Part shown: piece by piece, positions 43,945 through 55,462 of the stretch
Layout: every line of letters begins with the position of its first letter
Position numbering within the stretch: the first letter of the stretch is position 1
Translations under genes and position numbers: made by a program
Assembly: GCA_022813625.1 (NCBI GenBank)
Contig: JAKLMB010000005.1
Location: 868,001 to 932,000 of the forward strand
Reading direction: 5' to 3'
Source: Aaosphaeria pasadenensis
Lineage: Eukaryota; Ascomycota; Dothideomycetes; Pleosporales
Length of the DNA stretch: 64,000 nt
The notes under the pieces: model-generated
Database searches by the model: none
Told to the model about the DNA's origin: nothing
Seen by the model: the letters and a program-made list of their open reading frames with translations, nothing else

Positions 43945-46322
43945 ATGAACATGTAACTAGTAACTGTCAAAAGGTTATGTATATCCAGTGCTGAACATAA
44001 AGCCAAAAAGTAGTATGTAAATAGTTAAAATTTGTAAAGTAACCATGGGTAAAGTTTAAACTTTATATTTTAGATGATTAATTTTTCACTTACTTACTTT
44101 CTACATACATATACACTTATCAATGCCGATCTTACACTCTGTCTCTCGTTTATTGATCAAATATACTGGTAAGTTTACGCTTACAGAGTACAAGTATTAT
44201 AGTACTTGTACCTCCAGTAGTTAACTACAGAGTGCCCTGTCTGCAAGCGAGCCCTTACCCATTCTAGCCTAGCGCCAAAACGAAAAGACCAGGATCTGCA
44301 ACCAACCAATGGGAGCGGCATGATCAGCTCGAGGATGTCGAGATTGATTGTCCTCCAACCTTTTGCTCAAGATTACGAGGGATCCTCGAGATTCTCTGCT
44401 GCCCACTCCACCCTACTGGTACGAGGATTACGAGTAATAATTCCTGCGTATGGAGGATCATTCCCATCAATCTCCACTCAGAGTCCTGCTCCAACTCCAA
44501 GAGATCCCCATAAGCTGGGTCGATCGTCTCGCCTGTGTGCCTGCGAACAGGCGCATGAGGCTTTTTACTACCACCCAAATCCCGCAGTCCATCTCTATGC
44601 GATATCTATTTCCACCCCCAACAGCAGCCTCGACAAAGACCGCATCCTGTCTGCCCTTCGTATGCTGACAGCAGGGGGAAGGGAGTTATGTTGGTTACGA
44701 GTACAGAGTAGGTAGGTATAGGTGTAAGTACCTCTGGAATGTGATAGTTGGGGGGGTCAGAAAATAAAAACTTTAATGCCCGTTGATGCAGGAAGGCAAA
44801 CTGCTTCAATATACAGGTCCGGTAAGCCCCTCCTTTGGAGTCCTCTAACAAAAAGAAAGGTGAGCATGGAGGCTGGCACATGTCAGATTCTTTGCCTTGC
44901 ACAGTGATCTCTGGCCCGTATTGCTGCACCCGACTCATGCCCTCCCTAGCGCAAAGCCTGCCGTGTTACGATTCTAGTTAGAAAGGATGGATGGTGAGAC
45001 TGATGGGATTTATTGGCAACAGCAGGATGTACATAGTTGGAGGTGGTGGGCGTTGATGAGAAGAGATGCGCCTGGCCATGGGATCTCATTCCCTGCCTCC
45101 TCTCTAGTCCGAATGGTGTTAATACTCCGTGTGGTGAGAGGGGGGTTCCTCAAAAGGTGTTACTCTACATAAAAAAAGTCGCACCTTTTGAGGAACCCCC
45201 TCGTGTAGGTACGGAGTAAATACTACTTACTACTCGTAGGGAGATAGCTGCATCATAACTATCGCAATCCTCACGGATGTGGCAGTTAGAGGTCCAGAAT
45301 GCCATCTCCTCTGTGGAGTACGTACATGGGCATGGTTACGGGGTAGAACCCAGTAATGGTGGAATTGTTCATACCCCGTGACCTTACCATTCACCATTCC
45401 GCCCCTCCTTCCCACACCAAATCCAGTGTAGCTACACTACGAGTATTATCAGGTTTCGATCAGTCGATGGCAATTATAAACACCATTACCACTTACTACC
45501 TACTCCCCTCACCACATTGCCATATACAATAGCGATGCAGCAACAACAAATGGATGAAAGAAAAACCCCCCAAACTCTCCCACCCGTTCGTTCCCTCCTT
45601 TGTGATAATAGCATGCTAGACTCTAGTCAACTACTGCCTCTTCCCTGTCGCACATTGCGTCTTCAAGTGCATTAGCCTCACTCGCCAATGTGAGAGTGTG
45701 CAAGGGCGTTGACCTGCGATTGGTGCATCAACATGCCTCAAATCGTGGGGAAGTCCTTGCAAGAGATAACGAATTCCTCCTCATGATCATTCACCCCCCG
45801 AAAAGAGAATCACTTTCTACCTTGGTAACACCAGACTAACTTCCAGTACAAGTAACGTACCAGTACATACTCCGTACACACTACCCTCCTAACGCCATGG
45901 CGCGCGGGTGGGCATCACATCTGGGGAAGCGGTGAACGTCCTTCATCGCCAGTGACCTTGGTGGGTGGTGGTGCGTCCTACTATCATCCATCATGACTAC
46001 CACTCGACCAACTTTCTTCTTTCTCTCCCTCTTCCTCCTCCTCTTCTTCTTCTTCTTTAACAACTTATTTGTTGTTCCTCTTCTTCCTCTTTATATTTTT
46101 TTGCTGAACGGGCCAGCTCTATCCCCTTAACTAACAAAGCCCTTTATTGAGGTCAATCTCCCCCGTCTCCACTCAGTGAAACGCTCAGGTTATTGCTCCC
46201 CTCGCCTTGCTCGCACCACCAACACCAACCCTTTCCTCTCCTCCGTCGCTGTCTCCTTCTCACCACGCAGCTCGCCGTCAGGAGGAACACAACGCGTCCC
46301 ACCCTCGCGAAGGTTTCGATCT
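43945..46322. other. long intergenic region upstream of the TRP channel gene
   Basis: 2.4 kb. It is AT-rich at 43960-44230 (with an imperfect GTACAAGTA...TACTTGTAC palindrome near 44188), contains the hairpin at 45138-45202 and several TACTCCGTA words, and ends with a strongly CT-rich leader (46015-46310) for the channel gene. The ORF at 44320-44715 has no coding support. Confidence 0.5.
45138..45202. repeat. near-perfect inverted repeat (MITE-like hairpin)
   Basis: Left arm 45138-45159 and right arm 45182-45202 are reverse complements over 21 bp (core TTCCTCAAAAGGTG), apart from one extra G in the left arm; the loop is 22 nt with a run of seven A. The flanks continue imperfectly (TACTCCGT at 45123 and ACGGAGTA at 45211), giving a symmetric element of about 100 bp. 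It is far from any stop codon, so a terminator role is unlikely. Confidence 0.8.
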
Positions 46323-49300
46323 ATGTTCTCCTCACTCGTGCGATCCCGAAAAGCCCGTCAGTCGGAGCGTACGCCGCTTCTCGCTGCTCTCAGCAGGTAT
46401 CGCAGCCGTTATGGCGACGGTCACCACAGCGCCTCCGAGCGCGACCACGAGAACCCCCACGACAATATGCCACACTCCGATAGCGAAGAGGAAGATGAAC
46501 ATCACGACCTCGACGGCCGAAGGGCTGACCCATTACTACCTGTCTTCTCGGAATTTCTAGGTGCGCCATCGCATACTTGATCGCTTGCTTTGTTTATCTG
46601 ATCGCGTTTGCTAACTCGTCCCTCATCAATCTAGATCGAATCCCAATTTACAATACCACCCACGCCATACGCATAGTCATAATACAAAAATGCGAGACGA
46701 CGCTCTCCTGGGACCAGCTTCGATCCCCTCAAGTCTCCCAATTCCTCGTGAAACCAATCCAACAGCAGATCCTGGCCAACCATTTCTCTCGCGGTACCCT
46801 CTATTGTTTGCTCGCCAATTCCCTACAATTTCGCAAGGAAGGGGAGGCAAACCCTGGAAACGTGGGAGTGAGCAAGTCTAGGGCTCTCATATGTGAATTG
46901 TTGGCCATGCGATTGTTGAAGGAGTTCTCCACCCGCGAACTCATCGACGCCTTGTCATACGATTTCGATCCACTGCAAGGACTTATAACTCCTGGATTAC
47001 CAGGCACGGCCACTCCAGGTGGAGGTTGGATGAGGCAAACTCCCCGCTCTGCCCGCATATCCACTCTCGAGGTTGCTATTCGTGCACAGTCCAAGAAATT
47101 TCTGGCGCATCCTTTGGTTGTCCAACAGTTAGAGGCGATCTGGGCAGGCTCGATCGTGTTCCACTCGATAGCAGACAACCTACATCGCAAACCAGACACT
47201 CCTACGGGACGAGCCACGCCATATGAGACTATATCGCCTGGTGGCGGTCCCTCTCGGAGACTCTCCCCAACAAAGCGACCAGGCCAGCAGCAACCCGTTC
47301 ATTCGACGCGACGGACGGTCACTTTATATGATCCTCATGATGCTTCCCTTTTCAAACTATCCCGACTTCGTGTTCCGCGTTATCGGAATCTATTCTCGAC
47401 AATCTCTTTTGGAATCATGCTGGGTCTATTCCTTGCTGTGCTCAGCGAGAAGTCGGACGACATAACCGGCCTAGAAGTGCTCTTCTGGTTCTGGAGTGCT
47501 GGCTATATGCTCGATGAGATTGTGGGGTTCTCGGAGCAGGGATTTGGACTTTACATTATGAGTGTTTGGAATGCCTTTGATCTCGGCATTCTGCTCATGT
47601 TCTTGGTATATTACGTTCTTAGGCTATATGGTATCCTTATGCCCGATGTCTCGTCGAAACACAGTATCGCTCGAATGGCATACGATGTGCTCGGTGCATC
47701 CGCTGTGCTACTGTTTCCACGCCTTTTCTCTGCTCTGGACCATTATCGATATTTCTCCCAGCTCCTGATTGCCTTCCGGATGATGGCTATGGACCTGGTA
47801 GCCATTCTGGTTCTCATTGTCATTAGCTGCAGCGGATTCTTCATCGCGTTCACTTTTGCTTTTAAGAAGGACCTCGGTGCCGGCAGTGCAGCTTACGCGC
47901 TCTTCCAACTATTGATGGGTTTCACGCCTGCAGCATGGGATCTTTGGCCGGATTACAATCCTCTGGGGAGAACGCTACTAACATTGTTCCTCTTCATCTG
48001 CCACTTCCTCATTGTCACCATCCTTATTACCGTATTGACCAATAGCTTCATGGCCATCATTCAGAACGCCAACGAGGAACACCAGTTCCTCTTTGCGGTG
48101 AACACCATCTCCATGGTCAAGTCAGATGCCTTGTTCTCCTACATCCCGCCAACCAATATTATGGGCTGGCTTGTCATACCCCTGAAATACTGCATGCCCT
48201 TCAAGACCTTCATTCGCCTCAACCGAAACATCATCAAACTAACGCACATCCCGATTCTTTTCACCATATTCGTTTATGAACGTCTCGTACTCTCGCACTT
48301 TGCGTATGGTCCAACCGATCTGGTAGAGCAGCGGGGTCGGTCCAAGACTAAGGGTCCTGTTCCTGCCTTCAGCATTCGTGGGCCTGCAGACTTGTTCAGT
48401 CCGGGCACTAGGCTCAGGGAGCCCTCCATTACCACATTCCACAAAGACCGTGCTCTTGAGGAAGTGTTCCGCCGTCCTTTCCGGGATCCTAGCATCCAGG
48501 CTACTACTCAATATCCCCCCGGCAGGAGAAATTCAAGCAATGTTGTCTCAGATTGGATGAAGGGGATGGGTAATGATGGTGAGGCTTTCCCGCCTCAGGA
48601 GGACACCCGCTCGGTTCTTGATCGCCTAGAAACTCGCATTCGACCAGGTTTACGCCGAACGAAGACCGCTGGGCACGTCTCTGCTAGACGCAAGCATCAT
48701 CTAGCCACCACCAAGACTGCAGCATCTGATCCTGACGAATTGGGCACACCCTTAAGCCATCCAATCGCCGAGGAACCCGAGCCTGCTACGAACATGGACG
48801 ACTTGCCACAGCAGACTGACGCCGATGGAGACGATGAGCTCCTGACGAACGATGAAGACGACAAGCAGACTCCGGATCGCAACAACGGACGCAACCTCAA
48901 CCAATCTAACAAGGAGAATCGACCGCGTACAGGCTACGAATCATCAGACGAAGATGAATACTTCCGTACGCCTATGACAGCCAAGGGACGTACACCAGTT
49001 CTAGCCAGCTCTCCGTCGGCAGCTAGCCATTCCATTGCTGCTCCGCTTTCACCCAACAAGAGATTCGTCCGTCAAAAGCCTTCTCACAACCGGAACCTGT
49101 CCACCAACACGGTTCTGTTCAGCCCGACAAAGGAAACCGTTGAACATGTTTCTCGCTCCCCATCGCCGGTGCGACGTCCTATGACGGGTATGCGTAGCGG
49201 AACAGCGACACCAGGCCGCCTTGACGGACATCGGACGCCCAAGCGAGCCCCAGCCGCCATTCCCGCAACACGACCCCGGCCCATCATGCCCCCTCGCGAT

Positions 49301-49765
49301 TCAAAGCGCAACTCCGCCAACCTATCCAACCTCCTCGCGCTCGACCAACGCAGACGGGACCCATCCTTCACCGCGATGGCCCTCGATCTCGCCTCCGATC
49401 TAGGCGACAACAGGCACGCCCCAGATTTCGGCAACCTGAACGCTCTCCCCGCATCCTTCACCACGCAGCTCGAGATGGCCGCCAGGATGAAGGCCCGCCA
49501 GGGCAGCGACGAGGAAAGCAATCGTATGAGCCGCATCATGCTCGCCCGCATGACGACGCTCGAAGAGGGCTTCCGCGACGTCCTCAAGGAGGTCAAGGGC
49601 CTGAAGAAGGGTAGCGAGGACGGGGGCGGTGGCACTAGGACGGGAACCCATAGTCCGCCTTCCCAGTACGCGTCCAACGAACCGAGCAAGAAAAAGGGAA
49701 AGCAGAAGAAGCGGAGCATCAGGCGCGGGGAGATGGAGCCCGCGCGCATGGGCTCGAGCTTATGA
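46323..49765 (+). CDS. YVC1: vacuolar TRP-type cation channel, YVC1-like
   Basis: join(46323..46560,46635..49765), 1122 aa, one 74-bp intron. Yvc1 (TRPY1) releases Ca2+ and other cations from the vacuole in response to stretch and osmotic shock. The start is MFSSLVRSRKARQSERTPLL; there is an acidic stretch (SDSEEEDEHHDLD) near residue 60. The conserved cytosolic block CETTLSWDQLRSPQVSQFLV follows the splice, and six membrane helices plus a pore region lie at about 330-560 (LFQLLMGFTPAAWDLWPDYN as pore). The last ~550 residues are disordered, Ser/Thr/Pro-rich, with a predicted helix and a Lys/Arg-rich end. It is much longer than yeast Yvc1 (675 aa), as usual in filamentous fungi. The frame upstream opens only with GTG. 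Confidence 0.92.
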
Positions 49766-50434
49766 TCGCTGAACCACATCCATATCACCATCATCTTCAT
49801 CATGCCATCTCACTTCTCACGCGGCCGTCCCTCATAACACCGCAACACTCAAAAGCCCCCCTTCATACACACAAACACCCACACATCACTTAATGTCTTA
49901 TTCTCCTCCCCACACTATCATCATCACCATCATCATCAATCATAGCGGGTCGGCTGCACTTCTTCTTTCCTTCTTTTCACTTTATTTTGCATGCATAGCT
50001 AGCGGGATCAACAACACTCGACGGCAGGCGGTTCCATTGTTTATTTCTCTCTCTCCTCTTACACTCAGCATCTAAGGGCGTTTTGTTTTCCCTCTCTCTC
50101 TCTCTGGGAGGAGGTCTTGTTGGGCTTCTACTTTCCTCTTTTGTTTTTGTTGTGCTTGGTACAGGCAGGTCGGACGGACTTTTCTCGTCGTCATCATCAT
50201 TGTCATCATTGCTTGCACACGGAGGTCAGCGTTTTTGGCTATGTGGGTTGGTGGATGGGTGGGAAGTGATGGATGAATTGAATAGTACTAGGCGTTAGTC
50301 GGCCATTCAGCTGCCGTGTTGACGTATGAAGCTAAGTTCCTTTTTCCTGTTGCTGAATGAGAGGTATTGATATCGTGAATTAAGGTGATGTGCACATACA
50401 TGTGCGTGTACGCTTCTATAGGGGAGAGGGGAAA

Positions 50435-50487
<53 letters not shown>

Positions 50488-50797
50488 NNNNNNNNNNCCC
50501 CCCCCCCCCCCCCCCCCCCCCCCCCGGCGGGGCCCCCCGCGCGCCCCAGGGGCGCCGGTTTTTTTTATTTTTCCCGGCCCCCCATTCACCACCACCCCCC
50601 TTCCCCCCCTCCCGTGTAACTGAAAGTGATGTCTTGGGTTGATACTCTCTGGTTGATTTCGTGACTTCATCTTTTTTCTTTTACGAGGCCTAATTTTGAT
50701 TTACATCCTTTGTTCTTCCAATGATGGCTGGTAAAGCTACACTTATTTGGACGAAAGAAACATTCCACTCGTCTCAGCTTTCCCTCGTACAGACGAG
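49766..50797. other. convergent intergenic region with assembly gap
   Basis: About 1.0 kb: CA/CT-rich 3' UTR of the channel gene, then the homopolymer-flanked gap, then the 3' flank of the NLR-like gene. The ORFs reported across the gap are artefacts of poly-G/poly-C. Confidence 0.7.
50435..50525. other. assembly gap flanked by poly-G and poly-C
   Basis: 53 G (50435-50487), 10 N (50488-50497), then 28 C (50498-50525), followed by low-complexity GC-rich sequence to about 50620. The layout fits two contig ends carrying a poly-G read artefact joined tail to tail. Bases here should not be trusted. Confidence 0.9.
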
Positions 50798-53700
50798 CTA
50801 GTTTCTCGTTCTGCTAGATGTCTTCCGTCTCCGGTTTCTCGCCACCCCACTATCCTCGCTCTCTTCACCCCCTTTCTCCCTCTTGGCTGCGGCCAAGGCA
50901 TCGATCTGCTCCTGATACTCTTCCGCGTAGTAGGCATGTGTGTACTGTCCCCCAGGACCGTAATAGAACTCCTCCTCACCGAGCTCAGCGTACAGCTCCT
51001 GAGACGTCTTGGCTCCGGCGGCGAGGAGCCTGCTCTCGATCTGTTCGTAGCGGGCTTCGATGTCCGGGTAGTTTTCGTGCTTCTTGCGGTATGCCTCGCA
51101 CTCTGAGTGGGACTCCTGGAGGAGCGGGAGGTCGTAGAGCTTCTCGTTGTTGCGGACGAAGTCCAGGGGTGTCTTGCCTGTGTCGGAGATAGGTGAAGGA
51201 CGGGCGCCGAATTTGAGGAGCAGCTTGACGCACTCGAGGTGGCCGTTGGCTGCAGCTGCGTGCAAGGCGGTCCAGCCGCTTTCGCCGTAGATGGATGCGG
51301 GTACCTTGTGCTTCAGGAAGAAGCGAACGACGTCGATTTTGCCGTGCGCGGCGGCGCGGTATATCTCATGGACGTCCCTATCTCCGGTTTCTAGGATGTT
51401 GGCCCCTTTCTGCAAGAGTAGCTCGAGAACTATTGATGCCAATTAGATGATGTTTTCTGTTGTAGGACCGAGTGATAGAATACCTTCTTCGTGGCTCATG
51501 TTGGCATTAGCCATCAATGCAGTTCGCTGCAATTGGTCTTTCATCTGAACATCAGCTTTCTTCCGCAGCAGGAACTTTACCATTTCAATGTTGTTCCGGC
51601 AAGTCGCGCGGTGCAACAGTGTCTGTCCTCCATGGTCTGCTTGGTTGATGTCGACCCCATTTGCAAGCAGCAGCTCGACCGCCTGCAGGTGGTTTCGTTC
51701 TACGGCTAATATGCAAGCAGTTGTAAGGAATCCTTCCCTGCTTTGAGTGCTGCCCCCGTCCATAAATGATGACCTGGAGTACGAGGTGAAAGTAAGACTG
51801 CTTATGTTAGAGTCCACGCTCGGCCGTCGGCGATACTCAAAGTTGGGGGTCATTGCGGTATCTTCCTCGGATTCACGATCAAGACTGGTTCGCTCGCTTC
51901 GTGCAGAAGGTGGTGTTTCTGGTCTAGACGGTGTTTCTGGTCTAGACGGTGTTTCTGGTCTAGATGGTGTTTCTGAATAAGATCGTGTCTCTACTGAATC
52001 CTCCAAACTTTCGTCACTATGTCCCGAATGGGATCTTTCTTGTATCTCAAAACGTTCAAAGTCATGGCTGAAGTCAGACAGCCTACGGTTGCTACGCTGG
52101 CGGGTCTTTGGTTGCGCCTCCTCGGCCGGTTCGATGTCAATCTTTGTTGTCGCAATATATCGTGCTAACGCCCCTATGTCTCCATCAAAAGCAGCGAGCA
52201 ATAGCTTATAGTACTGCTTGAATTGAAGATGCCTTGCGGAATTGTCTTTCGTGACCTCTTCCTCCTCGGAATCGATATCTTGCCTATCCTCCTTCTTTGC
52301 GTTCTCGGTGTTTGCACGATCTGGAGGCCCCAGCCACTCAGTGAACTGACGCGGAAGAAATACCAGATCAGGCTTTCCCGTCAAGATACCCACAAGATAT
52401 AGCAGAATAACGACAGGACTTAGTAACCCCATGAGCAACACTTCAAATGTCCAGTCCGGCTCAGAACCAGCAGCCCGAGAGATTATAGCTCTTGCGGCCT
52501 GGTCATAGTTGATATAAGCAGCATAAAGAAGTAATGCATGCCCTCTGCGCACCGATAGGTCGACCGATGCACCCCGGCTCAACAGTAAGCCGACGATGTC
52601 GTCGAAATTATGCTTGAAAGCAATGACCAATGCTGATTGATCGTGACTATCCATTGCATCCAGATCAGGATTCTTTGATAGTTGTCGTTCGACAAGAGTA
52701 AGGGATCCCAGAAATACCGCAATATGTAAAGATGTAGCCCAGACCAATCGGCTATCGTATTTATCCCAGTACCATACCATACCTTCGTTTGGATCCAGAT
52801 TGCGATCTGGCGTGTAATAACTCTTCTGGCGTCCTAACACATCGAGATAAAACTGTTTTCTGTCCTTGACCTCAATAAGGGAGTGCATTAGTTCTAGCAC
52901 CTCCGAGTGTTGGATTTCAGTGTGGGAATCCTGGGACCTTCGATTTGCAGACCCATCCAGACTAGAGCTCAATCTTGTGAGATCTTTAGCTTGGTTCCGA
53001 ATTGGTCTATAATGGTCACCCAACCACCTTCCTGCATACTTCGCGAAAGGATACCGTTCCAACAGTTCATCGATTGTATCCTTCTCTTCTTCGTCTTCTG
53101 AGCTGGAATAAACATCAGAATTTGCCGGGTAGCTGCTATAACGATTGAGAACTCCAGGGCCGATCGTTTTGCATGCCGTATACCCATCGAGAGGAACGCT
53201 ACACAGGTACTTGGCACACGTGAAGGTGGCGACGAGATGGAAAGACCCGAACAAAACTTCTTTATGACTTTGAAAAAACGTCTTAGCAGAGTAATGAACG
53301 AAACGGGCTTTCTGGTTGACATCTGTTACAACCAAGCCACAGCAATATGCTGAGATTTCAGTGACCGGTAGAAGGGATGATTCGGTGATTTCATTCTCGT
53401 CGAGCACATTGCTGAAAGCCAGGGCGTGGCGAAGCTCGTCCAGAGATAGGGGTTCCATTGCATAAGACACCCAGGCAAGGACGTCGAACGCATATTTTCG
53501 TCTCTCTCCCGTCTTTCGCTGCATGCGCTCCACAGCTTTGCTGTAACACTCCTCTGGATCCATTGGTAGATCTTGCAGTGCAGTTTCGATGTTTGCCTCG
53601 ATCTCGACTTCGTCCAACGCATCCATATGCAGTCGTGTCAATAAAAATCTAGTTGAATCAGTACATGGATCATTGTGCAAGCTACGAGGCAACCGTGACA

Positions 53701-55462
53701 TCCCGCGTTCGCGGCCTTTGAAAACAACTCACATCCCGTTTGATCTATTTCTTACTTCCTGCTTGACCCTTGCCTCATTTCTTCTGAGTAGAGAATTGTT
53801 CTCTAGGAAAGAATCGATGTAATCGTCGATATCGCCGCCGTCTGCTTCGATAGTGTGAAACCGAAAGCCTTGAGCTAAATCTTTTCGACCCTCAAGCAAT
53901 CTCGCTGTCACTATAATCTTGAGTCCGCTCTTCATCTTCCTCAAGCTTTGCATCAGTTCCTTGCGAGTCTTGTCTTTGCACTCATCCATGGCATCTATAA
54001 CAAGATATAGTGGTCTCTCTGCCGCGACCACACAGAGGATGTTCTCAAGCTCGCCTTTGCTCGGAGGCGATAACGTTCCAGAAGGGCCGAATTCTCCATT
54101 TTTCAGGTACTTGCGAAAGATGGTGCTCACTGCGGAAGGAAGCGCACTTTGGTCCGAATAGGTTGCTAGAACCTGGCGTGCAATGGTGCCGAGCAGCAAA
54201 TTTAGGTCCAAGTCAACTTCGTTCGAAAGATACAGGTAGGCAACGGAAGGCCGAGTGCTATGGTCGTCATTGCGCCCGATCAATTCCTGGAGGTGTCTTA
54301 TGATGATTGCTCTGTCGTGAAGGAAGGTAAGTCTGTGTTTTGGAAAAGTTTGTAATGCACTGAGTCGCGACAGACACTTACGCAAGGACGCTCTTGCCAG
54401 CCCCGGCTGCAACGTATCAGTAACACACAAAAAGCTGTTGTCTTGTCGGTAACTCACGCTTTCCTGTATACCAAAGCCTATCCTCATCTTGGTCTCTCCA
54501 TTTGACAAATGGCTCGGATTCCAGAAGCCACCTCCCTGCCCGAGGTCTTTCGTGAACTCGGTCTATCAATTCGTTGTACTTTCCTAAGAAATCAACGCGG
54601 GACAGCCAGACAAGAAGCTCTTGCCACTTGCTGCTTATGGTAGACGATCTCTGTAAACCTTTGCGTATACCTGTGACTTCGGCAAGAGTCCACATGTTTA
54701 TACTTTCGAGCAAGTCGTGTTCGATTCTTCTGAATTCTGCCAGCTCCTCGTCCGCGTCACTTTCGCCAATGAGCGTTGCCACCCATGTTTCTAACCAATT
54801 GTTAGCTCTTGCGTAATATTGCAAGACACCTTAGATAGAATCTTTAACGGACTGAACCTGTGTTTTGGGTCTCTGATCGCAATTGCGCACATCCTAAGCG
54901 AACAGGCGAAGAGTTCGATCACGCGTCTCCGCATCACCCCTCTTTTCTCCTCCTGAAGTACTTCTCTGAGAATAGAGAGATTGTCAAACTTGTTGGCCAA
55001 GAGTTTAAAGAATTCCTCAATTTTGTCAAATTTATCAGAGACCTTCGCAAAGGATTCGAACACCCAGGCCAGGGCATTGACGACTAATGATGCTGGTGCA
55101 ACAACTGGGGCTGCCTATGAGATCGCATTTTCATTAGATTATATCTAGGTCACTTGGCGTAGGAATTGAAGAAAAAGCCATACCACTGCAGCAATTCCAA
55201 TAATATAGTCCATGGCACCAATAGCGAGCTGGACATTTTCGATATGGCCACAGACTGCTTGGTAGACGTTCCCCCACTTACTTTTTGGATGGCGAGCTTT
55301 TTGGAAGGCAGCAAGCCATTTCTGGGGGTTTGGTGGGGATTCCACTGTTGATCTTCGTTCTTCAGAAGCACCAGTCGCAACATAGAAGTCGTCCTGTGCT
55401 TTTTGCCATAATTCTAAAAGAGGCCCGTCCAGGGGCACGGGTCCTGAATGTTCAGGAATCAT
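50798..55462 (-). CDS. NLR-like STAND protein: Goodbye-like - NACHT - ankyrin repeats
   Basis: Seven exons: complement(join(50798..51429,51484..53648,53733..54332,54382..54406,54458..54807,54858..55114,55184..55462)), 1435 aa, all phases consistent. Fungal NLRs act in non-self recognition and regulated cell death. Residues about 15-220 resemble the fungal Goodbye domain (LLELWQKAQDDFYVATG, APASLVVNALAWVFESF). A 25-nt exon carries Walker A, GKPGAGKSVLA (294-304). The Walker B-like LVIDAMDECKD lies near 420 and the winged-helix region LAWVSYAMEPLSLDELRHAL follows. Ankyrin repeats lie in two blocks: about 810-900, and from about 1140 onward (TACILAVERNHLQAVELLL; GWTALHAAAANGHLECVKLL). The start MIPEHSGP is the first ATG. 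Confidence 0.85.
51912..51965 (-). repeat. in-frame 18-bp minisatellite in the NLR-like gene
   Basis: Three near-identical copies of GGTGTTTCTGGTCTAGAC on the + strand (the third ends GAT), plus a partial fourth. On the coding strand they give SRPETP repeats in a disordered linker between the two ankyrin blocks. The 18-bp unit keeps the frame, so copy-number change would alter only linker length. Confidence 0.9.

Noticed and set aside
44320..44715. 131-codon plus-strand ORF upstream of the TRP channel gene
   Set aside because: No recognisable motif, overlapping ORFs of similar size in other frames, and no splice context.
50385..50670. ORFs encoding poly-Gly and poly-Pro across the gap
   Set aside because: Produced by homopolymer G and C and by N bases; not coding.
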